From: Chersky-822 sp035509195
Lineage (GTDB): Bacteria > Actinomycetota > Actinomycetes > Streptosporangiales > Streptosporangiaceae
Length of the DNA stretch: 30,345 nt
Reading direction: 5' to 3'
Assembly (NCBI GenBank): GCA_035509195.1
Contig: DATJLT010000328.1
Coordinates: 1 to 30,345, forward strand
Made by a program: the position numbers and the translations under genes. The notes beneath the pieces were generated by a model. That model was given only the letters and a program-made list of their open reading frames with translations. It searched no databases and was not told where the DNA came from. Below are positions 1-7,777 of the stretch, piece by piece. Numbering within the stretch: position 1 is the stretch's first letter; every line of letters starts with the position of its first letter.

Positions 1-1914
1 GTAGCCGTCGCTGTTGTCGACCGTGTTGTCGTAGTCAACCCTGATTATCGACGCGGCGTGAGCGTTGGACGGCGGCTTGATGTCGGTGAGGGCGAAAGGC
101 GCCTTGAGGTCAATGTCGTACAGGATCGGGTTGAGGAAGCCAATGGCCCCGCCCGCGGCCTGCACGGCATCGGCGACCACTCCGGCGAGTAGCGGCGAAG
201 CCAGGCTGGTGCCGCCCTCCTTGAACTGGTCGTAGTAGGTGCCGTTCGGGAACTGCTGTGTCAGGCCGATCAGCATGCCGCTCGAGGCGTCGGCATCCAT
301 CGAGATGTCGGGCTCGACCCGCAGCGGAACGGGGCCGAACAGCGCCTCGTTACGCAGCGCGAGGGCGGAAGGCACCACTCCGGCCTGGTAGTAGGGCTGA
401 GTGTAGGTGTAGCTCGTGCCGCCACCGCTGCCGGCCTGGAAGGCGAGCGAGCCAGAAGGCGAGGTGCTCGATCCGCAGTTGGTCGTCGATACGCCGGCGC
501 ACATTGTCTGCTTGCCCGTTGACCATCCGTAGTCGCCGACCGTGTGACCGCCATTGTTGATCTCAAGCGTAGTGCCGCCAACCGCGGTGACGAACGGGCT
601 GGTCGGCGGGTAGTCAGGTGCGGTCAGACCGGAGATGGCGAAGTTGTCGCCGTCATCGCCTGAGGAGAACAGCACGCTGACGCCTGTCGCGTCGGCGACG
701 AGGAACGTGTCGTCGAACGCGGTCTTGGTGTCTGCGTCGGTGAACAGGTCGCCGAGAGTGTCACCCCACGAGTCGCTGACTACAGAGGCACCGCTGGTGA
801 TGGCGGTCTGCAGGGCGGCGAGCAGGCTGTTGTCGAAACAGTCCTGCGCACCGACGAACAGAATCGCCGCTCCTGGCGCCATCGAGTGCACGGACTCGAC
901 GTCGAGCGCCTGCTCGGCATACCAGCCGCTGCCATCGCACGCGTCTTGCTCATCGACGGAGGCAGGCTCGTCGTTGAAGAACTGGCCAGAACTCAGCGGG
1001 TTGCCGGCGTCGTTCTTCTGGAAGTACTTGTGCGCGTCAGCGAACAGGGTCGGAGAGTCGTAAGCGTCGACGATGGCAACGCCCACGCCGCTGCCGTTGT
1101 CACCGTGGGCCGTCGAGCCAGCGATCCCGTAGGCGCTGCGGAGCTGGCGCGGAAGGTAACCGCAGATGTCGTAGTCGTGACCCGTGTACGGCGCGTACAG
1201 GCTCGAGGCATCGGCGGTGTCCGGGGTCTCGTTCCAGGAGTGCGTACATGGCTGCGGGTTGCGGAAGCCAGCCGGGGGCGGTGGCTCCTGGTCAGGCTTG
1301 GCGCCCGGCTTGGCGCTCGGCTCCACGGCGAGGCCGTTGGTGGCGACGTACTGGTTCACGCCGACGACACCCGAGACGCTGCCCGACAGCGAAACCGGGA
1401 TGCTGAATGAGCCGCTCGCAAGGCGCACCTTGTGCCCGTTGACCTTGTAGTAGCTAAGCGTGACGCCGAAAGCGCGCTCAACTTGCGCCACGGTGCCGCT
1501 CGCCGTCACGTACAGGTGAGTCTTGGGCACCGAGCCGACCTTGAAGCCCTCTTTCCGCAGCCAGGACTCGGCGGCGGAAAGCGAGGCGCTGGTCGGGCCG
1601 AAGCGGCTCAGCCACTGCTTGTCGGTCAGGAAGTGGTGGAACATCTTCGAGCCCGGGCTGGACACCTCGCGGACAAACTTCTGAGCGCCAGAAGCGTTGC
1701 GCAGTGCCAGCGTCAGATCGAAGCTCACCGAGGAACTCGCCGCCACCTTGCCTGCCGGGTGCGAGCGTTCCACGGCGGGCGTCGTGGAACCGTGCAAGTT
1801 CACCCGGTCAGGTGATGGTGCTTTCGCCGCCACGGCTGGAGTGACGATGGCCGCGGTAAAGGAGAGCGCTAGCCCTATGGACCCGACAAGGGCCAAGCTT
1901 CGGGCAGCCTTCAT
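1..1914 (-). CDS. Secreted S53-family (sedolisin/kumamolisin-like) serine protease, partial
   Basis: The gene starts at an ATG at 1914 and runs off the left window edge, with 638 codons visible. A GGAGG ribosome site lies at 1920-1924. The N-terminus (MKAARSLALVG...) is a signal peptide. It is followed by a pro-domain of about 200 residues of the Pro-kumamolisin type and then the peptidase domain. Catalytic residues can be placed: Glu334 and Asp338 in AEQALD (ExxxD spacing), the oxyanion Asp420 in SSGDDGD, and the nucleophile Ser570 in GGTSLASP. Sedolisins are secreted endopeptidases, usually acid-active, that cleave off their own pro-domain. The C-terminal calcium-binding end lies at or beyond the window edge and cannot be checked. 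The ALDH gene upstream is on the same strand but 165 bp away, so this is probably a separate unit. Confidence 0.93.
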   Translation of the reverse strand, partial: MKAARSLALVGSIGLALSFTAAIVTPAVAAKAPSPDRVNLHGSTTPAVERSHPAGKVAASSSVSFDLTLALRNASGAQKFVREVSSPGSKMFHHFLTDKQWLSRFGPTSASLSAAESWLRKEGFKVGSVPKTHLYVTASGTVAQVERAFGVTLSYYKVNGHKVRLASGSFSIPVSLSGSVSGVVGVNQYVATNGLAVEPSAKPGAKPDQEPPPPAGFRNPQPCTHSWNETPDTADASSLYAPYTGHDYDICGYLPRQLRSAYGIAGSTAHGDNGSGVGVAIVDAYDSPTLFADAHKYFQKNDAGNPLSSGQFFNDEPASVDEQDACDGSGWYAEQALDVESVHSMAPGAAILFVGAQDCFDNSLLAALQTAITSGASVVSDSWGDTLGDLFTDADTKTAFDDTFLVADATGVSVLFSSGDDGDNFAISGLTAPDYPPTSPFVTAVGGTTLEINNGGHTVGDYGWSTGKQTMCAGVSTTNCGSSTSPSGSLAFQAGSGGGTSYTYTQPYYQAGVVPSALALRNEALFGPVPLRVEPDISMDADASSGMLIGLTQQFPNGTYYDQFKEGGTSLASPLLAGVVADAVQAAGGAIGFLNPILYDIDLKAPFALTDIKPPSNAHAASIIRVDYDNTVDNSDGY

Positions 1915-2079
1915 AACGTACCTCCTACCTGCATCTCCCGTTATCCGGGACCCCGCTGCTATTCAGGGGTTTCTTCCGGGACCATAGCGACGGGCTCCCG
2001 CAAAGGCAACGGACGCGACGGCGGGGCGGTTCATATGACGCTCAGATTGTGACTAAGTCGCGGGGGGTTACGTCTTGAG

Positions 2080-3639
2080 TTAGTCAGCGAGCCGGAAGGA
2101 GTCATCGGGGACGAGTTCGGCTACGTCCATCTGGGCCTTCTGCAAGTGACCCGAATAATCCCAGTTCACGGCCTGCCACCTGGTGAACTGATCAAGCACC
2201 CAGATTCCTGACTGCCTGGATCCGTTGCCTGACTTGCCGTTGCCGCCGAAGGGCAGGTGGGCCTCGGCGCCCGATGTGGAATTATTTACGCTGAGCATCC
2301 CGGCGGAAATACCGCGCCGAAACGCGAACACCTCATCCGGTCTCGTTGTGTAAATGGCTGACGACAGACCGTAACCCGGCCGGTTGGCCAACTCGATGGC
2401 CTCCGCCAGATCCCCGTAGGTCGTGATGCCGACCATGGGACCGAAGGTCTCCTGAGCGAAGATCGCATCCTCTGGCCTCAGGGCATCGACGATCACCGGG
2501 TGATAGAAGAGTCCGTCAGCCGGATCGCCAACGAATCCCTGCCTGGGATTGGCCGCCGTCACGCGGCCCTTCGCGCTCGATCCGAGTACCCGGTGATGCG
2601 GCTGGATCCATCCCAGGTATTCCTCGAACCTTGCCGCGAACCGCTCGTCAAGTACCGGCCCGTACACGACGTCAGCGAACGGGTCTCCGACCGGCATCTC
2701 TCGCGTCGCCTTGTCGAACCTGGCCGTGAACGCGTCGTGCACGTCCTTCGCCACGATGACGGTACCGAGCGAGGTGCACCGCTGCCCTGCGGTGCCGAAA
2801 CCCCCGAACACCGCGGCCTCCACGGCCAGGTCAAGGTCGGCGCTCGGCGTCACGACCATGGGATTCTTGCCGCCGAGTTCCAGGCAGGCCGACTGCAGAT
2901 GGCGTCCGGTGAGTTCGCCTATCCTGGCGCCGACGGCGCTCGAACCGGTGAAGCCAACCTTGTCAACGTGGCCCGCACTGAGAGCTTGCTCAAGCCCGGC
3001 GTAGGTAACCTGGCCGTCCGCCATGACAAGGTTGAACACGCCGTCGGGCAACCCGCCTCCGCGCACGATCAACTCGTAGAGGGCGCCGCCGCAAGCCGCC
3101 GCGTACTCGGCCGGCTTCCACACCACCGTGTTGCCGCAGAGCAGCGCCGGGATCAGGTACCACGAGGGAACAGCGACAGGAAAGTTCCCCGCGGTGATCA
3201 CGCTGACCACTCCGACCGGATTGCGAAAAGTGAGAAGCTGCTTGTCAGGCATCTCGCTCGGCACGGTCTGCCCGTAAAGCCTGCGTCCCTCGCCGAGGAA
3301 GAAGTCGCAGGTATCGACGATCTCGCGCACCTCGCCAAGCGCCTCCGCATACGGCTTGCCAACCTCGCGTGTCACCAGGCGCGCCAGCGCTTCGGTATTG
3401 GCCTCGACTAGCCTGCCAATATGCGCGATGGCACGGCCGCGTACCGGGGCGGGGACGTCGGCCCAGGTCGGCTGGGCGGCCTTGGCGGCCCGCGCCGCCG
3501 CAGCGAACCCGGCCGCGTCGGTAAGCCGAACCTCGGCGACGACCTCGCTGGTCATTGCTGGATTAACCGAGTCGACCACGCCGCCAGGCGCACCGGCCTC
3601 CCGCACGCCTGCCACGATCGAACTGACGACACGGCTCAT
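2080..3639 (-). CDS. NAD(P)-dependent aldehyde dehydrogenase
   Basis: This 519-residue ALDH-superfamily enzyme oxidises an aldehyde to a carboxylate with NAD(P)+. The nucleotide-binding motif GFTGSS is at about residues 229-234, the general-base Glu254 lies in LELGGK and the catalytic Cys288 in GTAGQRCTS. The GQRCTS context and overall length suggest an ALDH7-like or semialdehyde-dehydrogenase branch, but the substrate cannot be read from sequence. I chose the ATG at 3639 because GGAGGG (3646-3651) sits 6 nt upstream. The in-frame TTG at 3645 would leave no spacer. It diverges from the PadR gene across 172 bp. There is no pathway partner next door, so its role is unassigned. Confidence 0.93.
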   Translation of the reverse strand: MSRVVSSIVAGVREAGAPGGVVDSVNPAMTSEVVAEVRLTDAAGFAAAARAAKAAQPTWADVPAPVRGRAIAHIGRLVEANTEALARLVTREVGKPYAEALGEVREIVDTCDFFLGEGRRLYGQTVPSEMPDKQLLTFRNPVGVVSVITAGNFPVAVPSWYLIPALLCGNTVVWKPAEYAAACGGALYELIVRGGGLPDGVFNLVMADGQVTYAGLEQALSAGHVDKVGFTGSSAVGARIGELTGRHLQSACLELGGKNPMVVTPSADLDLAVEAAVFGGFGTAGQRCTSLGTVIVAKDVHDAFTARFDKATREMPVGDPFADVVYGPVLDERFAARFEEYLGWIQPHHRVLGSSAKGRVTAANPRQGFVGDPADGLFYHPVIVDALRPEDAIFAQETFGPMVGITTYGDLAEAIELANRPGYGLSSAIYTTRPDEVFAFRRGISAGMLSVNNSTSGAEAHLPFGGNGKSGNGSRQSGIWVLDQFTRWQAVNWDYSGHLQKAQMDVAELVPDDSFRLAD

Positions 3640-3747
3640 GAGCAACCCTCCAGAGGCGGCGGCAAGCGATAGTCCCTATCAAATCCCGCACCGCCGCTGC
3701 CGTCCATCGCCGGTGACGCCGCACGGGTTCCAGCTTGCGTCATATCT

Positions 3748-3775
3748 TGTCTTGCCCGGGATCGCGACGTAGACT
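3748..3775 (+). promoter_or_regulatory. Candidate sigma-70 type promoter of the PadR-DUF1707 unit
   Basis: TTGTCT (3748-3753) and TAGACT (3770-3775) are separated by 16 bp. This fits a housekeeping actinobacterial promoter, with transcription starting near 3782, just before the PadR gene. It is a pattern match only. Confidence 0.35.
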
Positions 3776-3777
3776 GT

Positions 3778-3798
3778 CGATATATCGTGATCGTATCG
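3778..3798. promoter_or_regulatory. Candidate PadR operator
   Basis: A 21-bp segment begins CGATA and ends TATCG, an inverted repeat, and contains internal TATCG/ATCG repeats. It lies directly downstream of the candidate -10 box and 13 bp before the PadR start. PadR regulators commonly bind AT-containing dyads at their own promoter, so autoregulation is likely but inferred. Confidence 0.4.
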
Positions 3799-3811
3799 AG
3801 AGATCGGACCG

Positions 3812-4543
3812 GTGATCCGCATGCGGGCGGGCAAGTGCGCTGGATGGAATTTCGACGCCGGCCTTTGGGATGTGCTCAACCTGGCGAACGACGCCATTGA
3901 TCAGGCCATCAGGACCGCCACTGCGGCGGCGACCGGCGGGCCTGGCTGGCGAGGCGGGCACTGGGGCGGCGGGCGTAGCGGGCATTGGGGTGGTAGCCAC
4001 GCCGGTGCGTGGGCCGGGTTCTGGCCGGGTCCGCCCGGGGCGCAACGCGGTTCGAAGGCGGGCCGCGGCGATGTGCGCGCGGCGATACTCGCGCTGCTCA
4101 GCGAAGGGCCGCGCACCGGGTACCAGATCATGTCGGACATCAAGGAACGCAGCGACGGAGCCTGGCGGCCAAGCCCTGGAGCGGTCTATCCGGCTCTGGC
4201 CCAGCTCGCCGACGAGGGACTGATCGAGGGCGAGGAATCGGGCGGGCGCCGCACGTACACGCTGACTCAGGCTGGGCATGATTACCTCGAAGAGCATCCG
4301 GAGATGGCCAGGCCGGCCTGGGAGTCGATGGCGCAGCAGGACGAGCACAACCCCTGGGAGGTGCCCGGCCTGCTGGCCGAGGCAGCCAAACTCGGCGGAG
4401 GCATCATGCAAGTGGCCCAGCTTGGTTCGGCCGAGCAGGTTCTCGCGGCCGAGAGGCTGCTCGAGCGCACCAGGCGTGAGTTGTTCCAGATCCTCGCCGA
4501 CGACTTCACTCCCGACGAGGGCGTCACAGAACCGGCCGATTAG
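3812..4543 (+). CDS. PadR-family transcriptional regulator with Gly/Trp/His-rich N-terminal segment
   Basis: The protein has 243 residues. The PadR winged helix spans about residues 88-160 and includes RTGYQIMSDI, the recognition segment SPGAVYPALAQL and the wing GGRRTYTLT. A C-terminal helical region (about 160-240) is the usual dimerisation part. The N-terminal 85 residues are extra for a PadR protein. Residues 42-80 are glycine-rich with many Trp and His (repeats such as GGHWGG and SGHWGG), probably disordered. Such extensions occur in actinobacterial PadR proteins encoded beside DUF1707 genes. The GTG at 3812 has GAGAG 9 nt upstream; an in-frame ATG at 3821 is the alternative. It is co-directional with the DUF1707 gene 39 bp downstream, probably its target. 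The ligand is unknown. Confidence 0.88.
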   Translation: MIRMRAGKCAGWNFDAGLWDVLNLANDAIDQAIRTATAAATGGPGWRGGHWGGGRSGHWGGSHAGAWAGFWPGPPGAQRGSKAGRGDVRAAILALLSEGPRTGYQIMSDIKERSDGAWRPSPGAVYPALAQLADEGLIEGEESGGRRTYTLTQAGHDYLEEHPEMARPAWESMAQQDEHNPWEVPGLLAEAAKLGGGIMQVAQLGSAEQVLAAERLLERTRRELFQILADDFTPDEGVTEPAD

Positions 4544-4564
4544 CAGCACACGATTAGCAGCACA
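4537..4564 (+). repeat. Perfect 14-bp tandem duplication carrying the PadR stop codon
   Basis: CGATTAGCAGCACA occurs twice in tandem (4537-4550 and 4551-4564). The first copy contains the PadR stop TAG at 4541-4543. The duplication lengthens the spacer before the DUF1707 ribosome site (GGGAGG, 4567-4572), so it looks like a recent slippage or duplication event. Confidence 0.85.
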
Positions 4565-4582
4565 ACGGGAGGCGAGCTACGA

Positions 4583-5107
4583 ATGGACGATCGGATCAGG
4601 GCGTCAGACGCTGACCGAGACCGGGTGACCGCCCGGTTGCGGGAGCACTTCGCCGAGGGCAGGCTCACGCAGGATGAGCTTGAGGAGCGGATCAACGACG
4701 CGCTGAGCGCCAAGACATTTGGCGACTTGCGTGCGGTGATGACCGACTTGCCAGAACCCGGAGTGACGACGGTAGCCGCCGGTCCAAAGCCGTGGCAGCC
4801 GGCGGGACCTGGTTCTTACCCGGTCGGCCGGTACCGGCGGCGGGGACCGCGACTGTTCCCGCTGGTCTTGATCGGGCTGTTCGTCGCACTCGCCGTGTCT
4901 GGTCATGGAGCGGCCGCCGCCGCGGGCACTCTTGCGGTCATATCGGTCCTCGCGAGCATCGCGTTCTTCGGGTTCCTGGCCTTCGCTGTCCTGCGGCTCT
5001 TCAGCAGGGCCCGCTATGACCAGTACCACCAGCAGTTCCGCGGCGGGCACCGGCACCACCATCACCATCGCGGGTTCGGCCTTGACGACCAGTGGCCCCG
5101 CTACTGA
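4583..5107 (+). CDS. DUF1707 domain membrane protein with His-rich tail
   Basis: The protein has 174 residues. Residues 1-55 form a typical DUF1707 domain (RASDADRDRVTARLREHF, then GRLTQDELEERI and LRAVMTDLP), a short helical module found almost only in actinobacteria. A proline/glycine linker is followed by two hydrophobic segments (about residues 92-110 and 112-135) likely to span the membrane. The tail is basic and histidine-rich (HRHHHHHR), a possible metal-binding stretch. GGGAGG lies 10 nt before the ATG. It is probably co-transcribed with the PadR gene. The biochemical function of DUF1707 proteins is not established. Confidence 0.87.
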   Translation: MDDRIRASDADRDRVTARLREHFAEGRLTQDELEERINDALSAKTFGDLRAVMTDLPEPGVTTVAAGPKPWQPAGPGSYPVGRYRRRGPRLFPLVLIGLFVALAVSGHGAAAAAGTLAVISVLASIAFFGFLAFAVLRLFSRARYDQYHQQFRGGHRHHHHHRGFGLDDQWPRY

Positions 5108-5177
5108 CTCCCGGCACCACAGCACCTCCCGCCGCACTTGAGCAGGCACTCCGGCTGGCGCGGGCGACCGGGCACGG

Positions 5178-5225
5178 CTAATTTCCTAGTTAATTGATCA
5201 ATTTAAGAGGTTTTTCTGTTAGAGT
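5178..5225 (+). promoter_or_regulatory. AT-rich promoter region of the arylsulfotransferase gene with 12-bp palindrome
   Basis: A strikingly AT-rich stretch in a GC-rich genome lies 40-90 bp before the ATG at 5266. It contains the perfect palindrome AATTGATCAATT (5192-5203), a TTGATC box (5194-5199) and a TAGAGT hexamer (5220-5225). The TTGATC to TAGAGT spacing is 20 bp, longer than ideal, so the exact -35 box is uncertain. The palindrome could be an operator. Confidence 0.4.
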
Positions 5226-5265
5226 CCCGCCAAGGCATGCGACACGAACGGAAGGCCTCATCTCC

Positions 5266-6495
5266 ATGCGAGTTAAGCTCCCTCCCCCGGCGCGGCTGGT
5301 ACTAGCGACCACCGCCATCACCCTGACCGTCATCCCCCTGGCCCTCGCGGGTGCTGGCCAGGCCGGGGCGGCACCAGCCACGAACCCGACGTCACCGCCT
5401 CCGGTAACGATCCTGACCAACGGCACCCACCGTGGCGGCGACTTCTTCATCTCGCCGTTCGGCGATGCCAGCACCTACGCCAATGGCGCGGAGATCCTGA
5501 GCCCGCAGGGCAAGGTCGTCTGGTTCCATCCCGCCCCGTCCGGCGAGGAGGATGCCGACTTCCGTGTGCAGCGCTACGACGGCCAGCGCGTTCTGACCTT
5601 CTGGGAGGGCACGGGTCTCGGCGGGCTCGGCGGGGGCACCGACTACATCTACAACACCAGCTATCAGCAGATCGCGACCGTCAACGCAGGCAACGGATAC
5701 AGCGCTGACGGCCACGAGTTCCTGATTACCCCGTGGAACACGGCGCTGATCCTGATCTACACGACCGCTCAGGCGAACCTGACCTCGATCGGCGGGCCAG
5801 CCGACCAGACCGTCATCGACGGGATCGTGCAGGAAGTCAACATCTCTACTGGCCAGGTGCTCTGGCAGTGGAACAGCGCCGATCACGTGCCTTACAGCCA
5901 GAGCGAGCAGCCCTTGCCGGCGTCGGCGAGCACCCCATGGGACTGGTTCCACATCAACGCCGTGAAGGTCGCCAGGGACGGCAACCTGCTGATCGACGCC
6001 CGCGACACCTGGACCACCTACAAGGTCAGCCTGGCGACCGGCAACATCATCTGGCAGCTTGGCGGCAAGGACAGCAGTTTCACGCTCAAGGCCGCTCCCG
6101 GCCAGACCCTTGACGAGGCCGGCGAACTGTTCGCTTGGCAGCACGACCCCGAGCAGGTCGGCCCCAACGAGTACACGTTCTTCGACAACGAGTCCTCTGG
6201 CACGCCCGAGCTCCCCTACAGCCGGGTCATCGAGGTCAAGGTCGACCAGCGCAAGAAGACGGCCACTCTCATCAAGTCATGGGAGCAGCCAGAGGGCCTC
6301 GTCGCGGCCTCACAGGGTGACGCCCAGACAGCGGGCCACGGCAACATCGTGGTCGGCTGGGGCGCACTGCCGTACTTCTCTGAGTTCAGCAAGTCGGGCA
6401 GCCTGCTGTTCAACGCCGAGTTCCCGGCGGGCGTGAATACCTACCGCGCCTACCGCTTCCAGTGGCCGGGCGACAACAAGAGCCGTCCGCACTAG
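5266..6495 (+). CDS. Secreted arylsulfotransferase (ASST)-family protein
   Basis: The protein has 409 residues from the ATG at 5266, which has GGAAGG 10 nt upstream and starts a clear signal peptide (about residues 1-36, ending in GQAGAAPA). An in-frame start at 5194 would put charged residues before the signal and lacks a ribosome site. The rest matches the Arylsulfotran_2 pattern of a beta-propeller with repeated GxxxW turns: DGHEF (His149), DWFHINAVK (His228), TGNIIWQLGG and AWQHDPEQ (His292), then TFFDNESS. True PAPS-independent arylsulfotransferases move sulfate between phenols using a catalytic His. Most actinobacterial members of this subfamily are uncharacterised, so activity is inferred from family alone. 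It is monocistronic, followed by a strong terminator hairpin. Confidence 0.85.
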   Translation: MRVKLPPPARLVLATTAITLTVIPLALAGAGQAGAAPATNPTSPPPVTILTNGTHRGGDFFISPFGDASTYANGAEILSPQGKVVWFHPAPSGEEDADFRVQRYDGQRVLTFWEGTGLGGLGGGTDYIYNTSYQQIATVNAGNGYSADGHEFLITPWNTALILIYTTAQANLTSIGGPADQTVIDGIVQEVNISTGQVLWQWNSADHVPYSQSEQPLPASASTPWDWFHINAVKVARDGNLLIDARDTWTTYKVSLATGNIIWQLGGKDSSFTLKAAPGQTLDEAGELFAWQHDPEQVGPNEYTFFDNESSGTPELPYSRVIEVKVDQRKKTATLIKSWEQPEGLVAASQGDAQTAGHGNIVVGWGALPYFSEFSKSGSLLFNAEFPAGVNTYRAYRFQWPGDNKSRPH

Positions 6496-6508
6496 CAGGC
6501 CGCAATCA

Positions 6509-6554
6509 GCGGGGGCCCATCGCTGTCGCCAGGACGACAGCGGCGGGCCCCCGC
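6509..6554 (+). terminator. Strong two-part terminator hairpin after the ASST gene
   Basis: The outer stem GCGGGGGCCC (6509-6518) pairs with GGGCCCCCGC (6545-6554), 10 bp perfect. The inner stem CGCTGTCG (6521-6528) pairs with CGACAGCG (6535-6542) around a 6-nt loop. There is no U-tract, as is usual in actinobacteria. It begins 13 bp after the stop codon. Confidence 0.85.
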
Positions 6555-6659
6555 GTCAATTGTGAGCAACATCATATTTCGGTTATGCCCGATTTAGCAC
6601 AACTAGTGCGCCTCATCGGTAAGAGTTGGTGCCACCCGGTATCGACCACGGAGGCGCCC

Positions 6660-7676
6660 TTGTCCCGCCCGAGCACCCGCACCCGCACTCGCTCATTGCT
6701 AGTCCTGTCAGCTGCCGCCGCGACCGCCACCGCTGGCGCCGCACTCCTCGCCACCACTCCAGCCACGGCGGCCACCCCGGCGATGATCAAAGTTACCCCC
6801 GGCACCTCGCTCAACTCAGTTCACCCGGCGGCGGGCAGCACATACGCGTTCGCCAAAGGCGCCACCTACACAGGCACGCTGAACATCACCGCGAACAACG
6901 TCACGATCAGGAACTACGGCTCCGGCAAGTACCCGGTCTTCAGCCGCACCACCGATGGGAACGACATCCAGGTATCAGGCAGCGGCGACCGGATCTCTAA
7001 CATCCGCCTGACCGGCCACGGCCACGCCGCGGTCAAGGGCTGCGGCTCGGCCAAGACCGCCGACTACGAGGTTGGCATCGACATAAGCGGCAAGAACGAC
7101 ACCGTTCACGCGGTCCTCGCCTACGGCAACCTCTACGCGGGCGTATACGTCGAAACCAACGGTTCGTACGCCACGATCAGCGGCAGCGACTTTAACGGCG
7201 TCAACGCGCTGAACCCTGGCAACCTCGGCTCGGGTGCCTTCGGCATCCTGCTCTGGGGCAACCACAACACGATCAGCAACGACGTCTTCGACAACCAGAG
7301 CACCTGCAGTCCCGATTACGGCACCGACGGCTCAGGCGTCGAGATCTACTACGGTTCGTACAATCTCATAGAGAACAGCAGCGGCAAGAACGACAGCGAC
7401 TTCACCGAGCTTGGCGGAGCGGGCGCCACCAGCAACAGCTACACGGACAACACGTTCGCGGCTCCCGGCGAGTTCCTGGTGACCAGGGGCAGCGGCGACC
7501 AGGACGGCCCGGTCTACAAGACCACGCTCACCGGCAATGTCGCCCATGGCGCCGTGGTCAGCTACGCATGGAAGCAAGGTGACGGCACCCTGCTCACGAT
7601 GAAGAACAACCACGTCGCCTCCCTGTCACAAGACGGCGGCTACGTCAACGAGGGCGGCAACGTCATCGGCTTCTAA
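6660..7676 (+). CDS. Secreted right-handed parallel beta-helix protein
   Basis: I chose a TTG start at 6660 because GGAGG (6650-6654) lies 5 nt upstream and the product then opens with a normal signal peptide (SRPSTRTRTRSLLVLSA..., cleavage near TPATAA). The ATG at 6585 has no ribosome site and precedes an unlikely leader. The mature part (about 300 residues) consists of short repeating units such as NNVTIRNYGS, GDRISNIRLTGH, NDTVHAVLAYGN, SYATISGSDFNG and HNTISNDVFDN, typical of pectate-lyase-like beta-helices. Two cysteines (GCGS and STCSPDYG) could form a disulfide. No catalytic residues of a defined polysaccharide lyase are evident. It is probably an extracellular polysaccharide-binding or -cleaving protein. 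The 338-residue length is in the family range. Confidence 0.8.
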   Translation: MSRPSTRTRTRSLLVLSAAAATATAGAALLATTPATAATPAMIKVTPGTSLNSVHPAAGSTYAFAKGATYTGTLNITANNVTIRNYGSGKYPVFSRTTDGNDIQVSGSGDRISNIRLTGHGHAAVKGCGSAKTADYEVGIDISGKNDTVHAVLAYGNLYAGVYVETNGSYATISGSDFNGVNALNPGNLGSGAFGILLWGNHNTISNDVFDNQSTCSPDYGTDGSGVEIYYGSYNLIENSSGKNDSDFTELGGAGATSNSYTDNTFAAPGEFLVTRGSGDQDGPVYKTTLTGNVAHGAVVSYAWKQGDGTLLTMKNNHVASLSQDGGYVNEGGNVIGF

Positions 7677-7681
7677 TCTGA

Positions 7682-7728
7682 AGCCAGCCAGCCAGCCAGC
7701 CAGTCAGCCAGTCAGTCATCAGTCAGTT
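7682..7728 (+). repeat. Tetranucleotide microsatellite (AGCC/AGTC)n
   Basis: Five AGCC units are followed by AGTC, AGCC, AGTC, AGTC, a partial ATC, AGTC and AGTT, starting 5 bp after the stop of the beta-helix gene. It lies between genes, so length change would not shift a reading frame. No hairpin terminator is seen here. Confidence 0.85.
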
Positions 7729-7764
7729 ACGCGTGGCAGCCGACCGCTGACGGGGAGCGACTTT

Positions 7765-7770
7765 TAGACT
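7765..7770 (+). promoter_or_regulatory. -10 hexamer TAGACT, leaderless tetR transcript likely
   Basis: TAGACT ends 7 nt before the ATG at 7778, so the transcript would start at or next to the start codon. No Shine-Dalgarno sequence is present. No convincing -35 box is seen. Confidence 0.5.
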
Positions 7771-7777
7771 GGCTAGC

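Noticed and set aside
3740..4549. 269-codon minus-strand frame opposite padR
   Set aside because: It is a shadow of the PadR coding region, and the plus-strand winged helix is unambiguous.
7682..7728. CRISPR-like direct repeats
   Set aside because: The units are 4 bp with no spacers, so this is a microsatellite.
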